From: Saccharibacillus sp. O23
Lineage (GTDB): Bacteria > Bacillota > Bacilli > Paenibacillales > Paenibacillaceae
Assembly (NCBI RefSeq): GCF_002205895.1
Contig: NZ_NJDE01000014.1
Location: 1-64,000, forward strand
DNA: 64,000 bases
Direction of reading: 5' to 3'
The position numbers were made by a program, and so were the translations under genes. The notes beneath the pieces are model-generated. The model made no database searches. It had not been told where the DNA came from and saw only the letters and a program-made list of their open reading frames with translations. How positions within the stretch are numbered: position 1 is the first letter of the stretch; each line of letters starts with the position of its first letter. This document shows, in pieces, positions 58,901-64,000 of this stretch.

Positions 58901-59447
58901 TACGTTTGCCGAAGTCGGCGGCGTGAGCCGGGAGATGTTCGTGCAGGATTATATTCGACGCTTTACCAAGTTGAAAACGCCGGTCGGCGGCTATGATCTT
59001 CTTCTGCTGCCGGAGCAGGTGCGAACGTTGATCGGCCCGAAGACCGACCTGACGGCTTCGGTCGATTACAGCCGGGCGAATGCGGCGGTGCAGAAATGGT
59101 ACGGCGAATACAATCTGCCGGTCGATCCGTATGTCGTCGCGCAGGGCACGAATCTAGCGGAATACGGACGAACGCACCGAGGACTCACCAAACGCGATCC
59201 GATCTTCCTGCGGGACGGCTATATCATCTTGAACTTCAATATCGAGAGCATCCGAGGTGGGGATCTGAAACGTCCGCATTTGCAGTATATGAACGCGCCG
59301 CTCATGAACCAATGGACGCTGGAAGGGTACAAGCGCAGCGTGAAAGACTCGTGGGGGAATTGGTTTAACCTGCGGGACGGGGATATCGCGTTTTACAACG
59401 GCGATAAGTCGTACAAAGACGATTTTCAAGCTCAGGTTCCGCATTAG
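55989..59447 (+). CDS. Large secreted DUF5704-like protein
   Basis: 1152 aa. An N-terminal signal peptide (FTLVGLSTLLLASSVLGVFF, cleavage near VDAGA) is followed by many beta-rich segments without recognised enzymatic motifs. A Pro-rich stretch (TPVPTPIPNGTPIG) lies near residue 595. The sequence resembles large DUF5704 proteins of Paenibacillus; this is from memory and only moderately sure. The start lies in the SLH gene stop with a poor ribosome-binding site (GCGAGG), so translation is probably coupled. Bases to about 57000 are lower in GC than the rest of the gene. Confidence 0.75.
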   Translation: MNQSRQGNARFTLVGLSTLLLASSVLGVFFPAPRAVDAGAAITISKKTVSYTGADAPKPNPYKKVFTFGKNPTATTTISEDAGSGNKIEKIVFYKGTEAVKTINVNAQTYAGTETFNGDKIEVQSIDNGANGSWFAWNRTIKEGWKAGQSDNWAYVIPSTAAEPANEGPIVTDNPKWSDTYTTAPGKTVRLTVQYPISNAFKGVTEFKDVLFPLYMLDNRTSIVQERNKQLLKDGAKVVADYDQIVKNEKLGIQGKAALGQITLEKLLVGLQPGQTEVGPTRDLNYATIVFTQQHSDKGSYLYYVTKNSDGSMRPYDGNPKSAQIMAFYYAAYKFVAASVTYQYPDRYWVYKTGGETFGFCDTRTGRTIEGQDLSPMASAVIKADQRDREPFDVLQGIPTSESLYGNVLAKDYLHQFKFQEQKVTCIYDVPVTQKYLLKWDPGKTVANDPPPGSHTEADPQSAEDSVVYTIHTERYFTYWTVENLGIYAIDSAELNNYAFEGEQITIYPEGYVPPELIVEKNGGYTAPEVPKPFIAPSTITVTGGKTRPNPTNDVDTAQGYVEEKVGKIKGKNDKVVFKGQTLMDDREVEAQTPVPTPIPNGTPIGRDVLYSPNHMIPSSKTNRYAAPSMGTIAYYGLDANYEASDGDTYPIGGINSVTVHTPVVNYSSATDDQAHNQKTTPNASRAAFILDRPFTIRMPTSGQHANYPGYGNRDYQKYFRAKQVRFPFDTYTADRSTFYPAQTWIDIPVSRLDTTFFLPVWVDEGDYTVEFRNIAENAPDVQPGQPDANLDLTYHVASDTVGVEVIGRLYDFHLTDIVDYNWELVFRKQKGSPVHTGNTYWTGLSDLDGAPRGNASPFTLPILPGSNPLQGMKNVSVKTGYHVKFDLKTKGNMFGKTDGIRITPSFTFVSKDGKTKTPVDLYYHDDHRSFIQVGSEQDTAERYVILNERLRNVPEEELTDTARYKYDHDYTFAEVGGVSREMFVQDYIRRFTKLKTPVGGYDLLLLPEQVRTLIGPKTDLTASVDYSRANAAVQKWYGEYNLPVDPYVVAQGTNLAEYGRTHRGLTKRDPIFLRDGYIILNFNIESIRGGDLKRPHLQYMNAPLMNQWTLEGYKRSVKDSWGNWFNLRDGDIAFYNGDKSYKDDFQAQVPH

Positions 59448-59523
59448 ACGATTTTGGCTTATCATTGGAAGTAGTCCTTGCCCTCAGACTTGAATTCAAA
59501 TGAGTGTATTGAAGGAGCTTACC

Positions 59524-60441
59524 ATGATGAACCTCTTATTTCCTGCTTCTCCGTTAGACGAGCGAACGCCGGACGAAAGTTATGCGAATGAATACGAAGC
59601 GGCCAAAAGCGCGGGGTTTGCAGTCGGATTGATCAATTTGGAAGAGCTTCTGCTGAATGATGATCCGGCTCGCGCGGTACGGCGGATTCGGGCGACAGAT
59701 GAGCCTGTTCAAGCGATGTATCGGGGTTGGATGTTGAAGCCGAAAGATTACGAGCGTCTCCACGCTGCGCTGAATTCGCGCAATCTCCATCTGATCAACG
59801 ATCCGCAGTCTTACAAACATACCCACCATTTGCCGGAATCCTACGCGAAGATCGCCTCTTGCACGCCGGATTCGGTATGGCTGCCGGTTGCGGAAATCGA
59901 TTCATCGTTCGAAGCGGTTCATACGGCCGTTCGCCCATTCGGCGAGAACCCGATCATCGTGAAAGACTATGTCAAATCGCGCAAACATGAATGGTTGGAA
60001 GCTTGTTACATACCGAACGCCGCGGACCGGAATCATGTCGAGCAAGTCGTCCGGTTATTTTTGGAGCGGCAGGGTGACGACTTGAACGAAGGATTGGTAT
60101 TTCGCGAATTCGCAGAGTTGGAGTTTCTGGAAATCCACGAGCGCAGCGGTATGCCGCTGTCTCGCGAAATGCGCGTATTCGTTCTGGACGGCCGTCCGGT
60201 CTATGTGTCCAACTACTGGTCCGCCGGACAAGATCAGGAGTTCGAACAGGTCCTGAACGGATTTCTCGAAGTGATCGCTTCCGTAGAGAGCCGATTCTTC
60301 ACCATTGACTTCGCCAAACGAAAAAACGGCCAGTGGATCGTACTGGAATTGGGCGACGGACAAACGGCCGGATTGCCGGACGATACGGACGAGAAGATCT
60401 TTTATGATTGTTTGTATAAGGCCTTGAGTTATGAAAGGTAA
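59524..60441 (+). CDS. ATP-grasp domain-containing protein
   Basis: 305 aa. It has the N-terminal part, a Lys pair typical of the ATP-binding fold (PIIVKDYVKSRKHEW near 150) and a C-terminal VLELGDGQTAGLPD segment with the metal-binding acidic residues, as in DUF4343-type ATP-grasp proteins. Such enzymes join a carboxylate to an amine via acyl phosphate; the substrate is unknown. ATG 59524 follows AAGGAG; the frame opens eight codons earlier. It stands alone after the DUF5704 gene. Confidence 0.85.
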   Translation: MMNLLFPASPLDERTPDESYANEYEAAKSAGFAVGLINLEELLLNDDPARAVRRIRATDEPVQAMYRGWMLKPKDYERLHAALNSRNLHLINDPQSYKHTHHLPESYAKIASCTPDSVWLPVAEIDSSFEAVHTAVRPFGENPIIVKDYVKSRKHEWLEACYIPNAADRNHVEQVVRLFLERQGDDLNEGLVFREFAELEFLEIHERSGMPLSREMRVFVLDGRPVYVSNYWSAGQDQEFEQVLNGFLEVIASVESRFFTIDFAKRKNGQWIVLELGDGQTAGLPDDTDEKIFYDCLYKALSYER

Positions 60442-60457
60442 AAAAAGAAAACGAGAA

Positions 60458-60494
60458 CTAACCAGCCTCGGCACTATGTGCCGAGGCTGGTTAG
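60458..60494. terminator. Long perfect hairpin between the ATP-grasp gene and the CRISPR array
   Basis: Seventeen-base arms (60458-60474 and 60478-60494) with a 3-base loop TAT. On the minus strand a T-rich stretch follows, so it probably ends the CRISPR transcript; on the plus strand it ends the ATP-grasp gene with a short TTTGG tail. Confidence 0.7.
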
Positions 60495-60525
60495 TTTGGC
60501 TGTTGCTTTCTTAGTGGCAGTTGTT

Positions 60526-60625
60526 GTTTCAATCCACGCACCCGCACGGGGTGCGACCATGCAGCAGCAGCAACAAAACTGGTACGCTTCCCTGTTTCAA
60601 TCCACGCACCCGCACGGGGTGCGAC
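60526..60625 (-). CRISPR. Minimal CRISPR array, type I-C-like, two repeats and one spacer
   Basis: Two identical 32-bp repeats, 60526-60557 and 60594-60625, flank a 36-bp spacer (60558-60593). The repeat starts GTTTCAATCCACGCACCC and ends GGGGTGCGAC on the plus strand. On the minus strand it therefore ends in ATTGAAAC, the type I-C hallmark, with a central GC-rich palindrome. Orientation and leader place transcription on the minus strand. No cas gene is in the window. Confidence 0.9.
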
Positions 60626-60810
60626 TGCTCCCACTTCCAACCCTTACGGGGCGAGGCCTGACGGCCCCAAAAGTGCGAACCTCAAAATCAGCCTATCGAA
60701 AACCGGACGAAAACGCAACTGAAAACGTCTAATCCTTTGTGCAGCGCGGGGCGCGAACCTCCCGGGAATTTCATGGGAGCTTGGGGTTCGCACTTTCGGC
60801 GGCGGCAAGA
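60626..60810 (-). promoter_or_regulatory. Probable CRISPR leader
   Basis: The stretch next to the leader-side repeat holds three copies of a GTGCGAACC-like word: inverted at 60672-60681, at about 60755-60765 and at 60792-60802. The last two can pair across the CCCGGGAATTTCATGGG segment. Similar sequence is, to my memory, usual in type I-C leaders. No gene with a ribosome-binding site crosses it. Confidence 0.55.
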
Positions 60811-60820
60811 CCATATGAAA

Positions 60821-60861
60821 AGCCCGCCGATGAACAAGAATTCTCTGTTCATCGGCGGGCT
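60821..60861 (-). terminator. Intrinsic terminator of the galU operon
   Basis: Sixteen-base perfect arms, AGCCCGCCGATGAACA (60821-60836) and its complement (60846-60861), with a 9-base loop. The minus-strand tail begins TTTTCAT. Confidence 0.85.
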
Positions 60862-60875
60862 GAACCCGCAAACGC

Positions 60876-61799
60876 TTAATCGCCCGACATCTTGCGGAGA
60901 ATCTCCGCCGGCTGCGGTCTGGCATACTCCGGCCGCGAGATCAGTTCATGCAGGTAATCGAGCAGCATCGGAGACAGTTCGCTGCGCCGAAGGCCGATCT
61001 CCAGGATGGCTTTCATATAGCCGAACTTGTCGCCGATATCGTAGCGCGCGCCTTCGAGTTCCAGTGCGAGCAGTCCGCCGTCCGCGCAGACGGCGTGCAG
61101 CGCATCGGTGAGTTGATATTCGCCTCCCGCGCCCGGAGCGATCGATTCGAGGACGTCGAAGATCGAAGAATCGAGAATGTAGCGGCCCATGACCGCCATA
61201 TTGGACGGCGCGTTCTGCGGCGTCGGCTTTTCGATCAGTCCGGCCGCCGTATGCACTCGGCCGTCGACGAAGCCGGGCACGAGAATCCCGTATTTATTCA
61301 CTTCCGAATACGGGACCGGCTGCACGCCGACGATCTGACGCTCGTTCTGTTCGTACAAATGCGTCATCTGCTTCAGAGCAGGCGGATCGGAGACCATGAT
61401 ATCGTCGCCGAGCAGCACGGCGAACGGTTCGTCTCCGATAAACTGCTTGGCGCACAAAATCGCATGGCCCAGACCGAGCGGTTCGCGTTGACGAATATAA
61501 TGGATGCTCGCCATCGAGCCGATCGCCCGTACGTTTTCGAGCAGATCCAGCTTGCCTTTGGCTTCGAGCTGCTGTTCGAGTTCCACGGATTTGTCGAAGT
61601 GGTCTTCGATCGATTTCTTGTTGCGTCCCGTTACGATGATGATGCTTTCGATTCCTGCCGCGACCGCTTCTTCGACGATATATTGAATCGCGGGTTTATC
61701 CACGATCGGGAGCATTTCTTTCGGCTGCGCTTTGGTCGCGGGCAGGAACCGCGTGCCTAGCCCTGCTGCGGGAATGACGGCTTTGCGAATCTTGTTCAT
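60876..61799 (-). CDS. galU: UTP-glucose-1-phosphate uridylyltransferase
   Basis: 307 aa. It makes UDP-glucose for wall glycans, glycolipids and capsules. Nucleotidyl-transferase signature AAGLGTRFLPATKAQPKEMLPI at the start (family form GxGTRxLPxTKxxPKEML), VLLGDD near 130 and GLIEKP near 190. Its start overlaps the upstream glycosyltransferase stop by four bases (61796-61799), so both form one operon. UDP-glucose supply fits the neighbouring glycosyl transfer genes. Confidence 0.95.
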   Translation of the reverse strand: MNKIRKAVIPAAGLGTRFLPATKAQPKEMLPIVDKPAIQYIVEEAVAAGIESIIIVTGRNKKSIEDHFDKSVELEQQLEAKGKLDLLENVRAIGSMASIHYIRQREPLGLGHAILCAKQFIGDEPFAVLLGDDIMVSDPPALKQMTHLYEQNERQIVGVQPVPYSEVNKYGILVPGFVDGRVHTAAGLIEKPTPQNAPSNMAVMGRYILDSSIFDVLESIAPGAGGEYQLTDALHAVCADGGLLALELEGARYDIGDKFGYMKAILEIGLRRSELSPMLLDYLHELISRPEYARPQPAEILRKMSGD

Positions 61800-63049
61800 C
61801 TCGGGCCGTGCTCCTTTCCGAGCGAGTGATGGACCGCGGGACGCGGCGCGACGCTGCTGTTGGCCGAATAAGGAGTCTGCTCCCGAAGCGGTTCGTTTCT
61901 AAGCGCGGCAGCAGAAGAAACGGACAACGGAGAACGAACGGGGTTCGGCGAGAAAGGAGCATCTTGAACATGACCCGATTCTTTTTCGCGGTTTTCGCGC
62001 TCCGCATCGTGTTGTTCCGCATACGCAGCCGCTTGTTCGTCGGCGAATCTTGCCGAAGCGCTGCCCGGCCGATAAACGGCTGCCCGGCCGCGATCGGCCG
62101 CGTTCTGCCGCGCCGGAACATGCTGCATGTTCAGCGTCTCGCGCACGATATACAGCGGGCGGCCTTTAACTTCGTCGTAGATGCGGCCGATATATTCCCC
62201 GATCACGCCGAGCATGATCAGCGTGAATCCGTTGAAGATCAGCATTAGGCAGATCGTCGAAGCCCAGCCTCTAATCGTGCTGTCCGTAAACAACGCCATT
62301 CCGAGCACGTACAGCATATAGAGGAAGCCGATCGCCGACATGACGCCGCCTGCGTAGCCCGCCATTTTCAGCGGCTTGTGGGAGAAAGAGGTCAGGCCGT
62401 CCAAGCACAGTTTGATCATCTTTTTCAGCGGATATTTGGTCTCGCCGGCCAGCCGTTCGTCACGTTCGTATTCGATGGAAGTCTGGCGGAATCCGGTCCA
62501 ACTGACGAGTCCGCGGACAAAAGGATTCCGTTCGCCGAGCCGGTTCATCTCGTCGCAGACTTTGCGGTCGATCAGGCGGAAATCGCCGGTATCGACAGGG
62601 ATCGGCACATCGGTCGAAGCGCGCAGAATCCGGTAAAAGAGAGCGGCGGACCATTTTTTGAACAGCGTTTCGCCGTTTCGTTTGATACGCTGCGCATAGA
62701 CGACGTCGTAGCCTTCCCGCCATTTGTCCAGCATGTCCAGAATCAGATGCGGAGGATCTTGCAGATCCGCGTCGATGATGATTACCGCGTCGCCGGACGC
62801 ATAATCCATCCCGGCCGTAACGGCGATCTGGTGACCGAAGTTGCGTGAGAAATCGATCAGCTTGACGGATTCGTCTTGAGCGGACAATTCGCGGATGATC
62901 GCCGGGGAGCGGTCGACGCCTCCGTCGTTGACGAAGATCAGTTCGTAAGCGTCTCCGGTGCGCCGCATGACGTCCGTCAGTCGACGGTACGTCTCGGCAA
63001 TCACCGCTTCTTCGTTGTACATAGGGATGATCACGGAAATTCGGGTCAT
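61796..63049 (-). CDS. GtrB-like family 2 glycosyltransferase with two membrane helices
   Basis: 417 aa. Residues 1-230 are the GT-A domain: SVIIPMYNEEAVI, IDADLQDPP near 92, and DTGDFRLIDRKV. The usual NDGSxDxS is NDGGVDRS here. Two membrane helices lie at about 233-255 and 268-295 (STICLMLIFNGFTLIMLGVIGEYIGR). These enzymes charge polyprenyl phosphate with a sugar for later transfer outside. After the usual family end (ETLNM) there is an extra tail of about 105 residues rich in Ala, Arg, Glu and Pro. GAGGAGG precedes ATG. Confidence 0.92.
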   Translation of the reverse strand: MTRISVIIPMYNEEAVIAETYRRLTDVMRRTGDAYELIFVNDGGVDRSPAIIRELSAQDESVKLIDFSRNFGHQIAVTAGMDYASGDAVIIIDADLQDPPHLILDMLDKWREGYDVVYAQRIKRNGETLFKKWSAALFYRILRASTDVPIPVDTGDFRLIDRKVCDEMNRLGERNPFVRGLVSWTGFRQTSIEYERDERLAGETKYPLKKMIKLCLDGLTSFSHKPLKMAGYAGGVMSAIGFLYMLYVLGMALFTDSTIRGWASTICLMLIFNGFTLIMLGVIGEYIGRIYDEVKGRPLYIVRETLNMQHVPARQNAADRGRAAVYRPGSASARFADEQAAAYAEQHDAERENREKESGHVQDAPFSPNPVRSPLSVSSAAALRNEPLREQTPYSANSSVAPRPAVHHSLGKEHGPR

Positions 63050-63191
63050 CGTTTTCGCCTCCTCGTAAAATGAAACGGAGCTAGTACCCTTTCAACTCTT
63101 AATCACAGGTTTACGTTTCACTGAAACGCACACGCTTCTAGTGCGATTCAGGGTAACGTATTCCTACTTTTAGTGTTGATAAGGTACCCGC

Positions 63192-64000
63192 TTATTGCGC
63201 GGGCAGCGTCACTTCGTACAGCGTTTGGTTATCGTTGGAAAAAGCGTTCCCGGCATTCGTCGACGCGTCGCCTTGCCATTCGGAAGCCGGAATCTCGGTC
63301 CCGTTCTTTTTGATCCAGTTCGTGACGTCGGAGCTGCCTTCGCGGCCGCCGCCGCCCATGCCGCCGCCGAGCAGGAAGTATTTCACTTTGCCGCTTCGGA
63401 CGAGCGCTTCGAGCGTCTGCGGCGTATAGACCTGGTCGGAAGCATTAAAACCGTTCAAGATCACGAGGCTCTCGCCTTCGTCGATCATGTAAGGGGCGGC
63501 CGTCGTATAGTTGGTAACCGCCATCAGATACTCTTCGCCGGTATTGTGTTCCCGGAGATAGGTAAGCAGGGTCTGATTAGCCGAAGCGGATTCGTTCATG
63601 CCGCCGAAGCCTCCCGTACCTCGGCCTGCGCCGCTCGGCAGGGTCGGCTCGGCATTCGAGAAATCGCCGTTTGTCGCTGTATTCGCGCCGTTTGTGTCTC
63701 CGGAAGCTTCCGAACGGTCGGAGCCGCCCGCATTGCCGCCAGGCATGCCGCCGCCCGGGAATCCGCCGTCGAAGCCGGCGCCGCCGGGAAAGCCGCCGCG
63801 TCCGCCGAAAGCGGAGTTTGCGCCGTCCGGACCGGCGGCCGGAAGCTGCGAATTCTGTCCGTAGACGATCGGAGTCAGCGACCAGTAGACGGGACCGACG
63901 AACATGGCCGCCATAGCGGCGATCAGCGAAGCTCGGCGCAGCGCGGAACGTTCTCCTTGCCTGAAGAGAACCAGCAATCCGGCCGAAACGATTCCGACCG
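63192..64000 (-). CDS. C-terminal part of a GT39/PMT-type glycosyltransferase (partial)
   Basis: About 269 visible residues; the N-terminal catalytic and membrane part lies beyond the window. The visible part has the end of a membrane helix (AAMAAMFVGPVYWSLTP) and the block IVYGQNSQLPAAGP found in YkcB-like mannosyltransferases. A Gly-rich segment (FGGRGGFPGGAGFDGG, GGMPGG) follows, then a domain with YLMAVTNYTTAAPYMIDEG, SLVILNGFNASDQVYT and KYFLLGGGMGGGG. With the GtrB-like gene, which would make the polyprenyl-phosphate sugar donor, it forms a plausible surface-glycosylation pair. Confidence 0.85.
   Translation of the reverse strand, partial: VGIVSAGLLVLFRQGERSALRRASLIAAMAAMFVGPVYWSLTPIVYGQNSQLPAAGPDGANSAFGGRGGFPGGAGFDGGFPGGGMPGGNAGGSDRSEASGDTNGANTATNGDFSNAEPTLPSGAGRGTGGFGGMNESASANQTLLTYLREHNTGEEYLMAVTNYTTAAPYMIDEGESLVILNGFNASDQVYTPQTLEALVRSGKVKYFLLGGGMGGGGREGSSDVTNWIKKNGTEIPASEWQGDASTNAGNAFSNDNQTLYEVTLPAQ

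Noticed and set aside
63071-63128. TGAAACG words and a 7-1-7 palindrome CGTTTCA-C-TGAAACG upstream of the GtrB-like gene as an ECF promoter or operator
   Set aside because: TGAAAC fits an ECF -35, but no CGTA/CGTC -10 lies at the right distance on either strand, and no regulator is adjacent.

Overview
The window looks like a chromosomal segment of a Gram-positive, endospore-former-type Firmicute with a fairly GC-rich genome, most likely Paenibacillaceae (Paenibacillus or Saccharibacillus; the genus is an inference). The main reason is gene order: yicC, remA, gmk, rpoZ, coaBC, priA, def, fmt, rsmB, rlmN, a PP2C phosphatase, prkC, rsgA, rpe, rpmB, yloV/fakA and recG follow the Bacillus subtilis ylo locus. 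Some Bacillus members are missing: thiN and spoVM between rpe and rpmB, and the Asp23-type yloU before yloV. A DegV gene sits before recG.

Region 1 (1-4520): rqcH (ribosome quality control) and a ring-cleaving VOC dioxygenase on the minus strand flank dapF on the plus strand. The dioxygenase has a probable MhqR operator. Region 2 (4600-26750): the housekeeping superoperon for RNA metabolism, nucleotide and CoA supply, replication restart, N-terminal formyl-Met processing, rRNA methylation, the phosphatase/PASTA-kinase signalling pair, ribosome assembly GTPase and fatty-acid kinase (fakA with a DegV partner). It is broken into transcription units by clear intrinsic terminators, some placed within a few bases of start or stop codons. 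Several proteins (RsmB, CoaBC, PrkC) carry unusually long low-complexity segments.

Region 3 (26800-30830): a LytS/LytT two-component system followed by an OFA-family transporter very like E. coli YhjX. Between them is a direct-repeat operator that matches the published E. coli YpdB site, including its 11-bp spacer. This looks like an intact YpdAB-YhjX-type pyruvate-sensing module in a Firmicute and is the most striking find. Region 4 (30950-40920): an ECF sigma factor operon with an ABC transporter, a DUF4253 protein, a peculiar tRNA-like element, a slipin-type SPFH protein, a chemoreceptor and a SUFU-domain protein. Region 5 (41200-45100): a self-contained fructose operon fruR-fruK-fruA with a candidate repeat operator over the promoter.

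Region 6 (45200-54620): a glycosyltransferase and a polysaccharide flippase, two YtxH-like stress proteins (one with 11-residue repeats), a Fur-boxed ABC exporter, an alanyl-tRNA editing protein, an SdpR/SdpI-like pair and a protein of unknown function. Region 7 (54760-60450): an SLH-domain surface protein translationally coupled to a large DUF5704-like secreted protein, with a lower-GC patch across their junction, then an ATP-grasp protein. Region 8 (60450-64000): a minimal type I-C-like CRISPR array (two repeats, one spacer) with a leader but no cas genes, then minus-strand galU, a GtrB-like glycosyltransferase and the C-terminal part of a GT39-type mannosyltransferase that runs off the window. 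No rRNA, standard tRNA, insertion sequence or prophage gene was seen.
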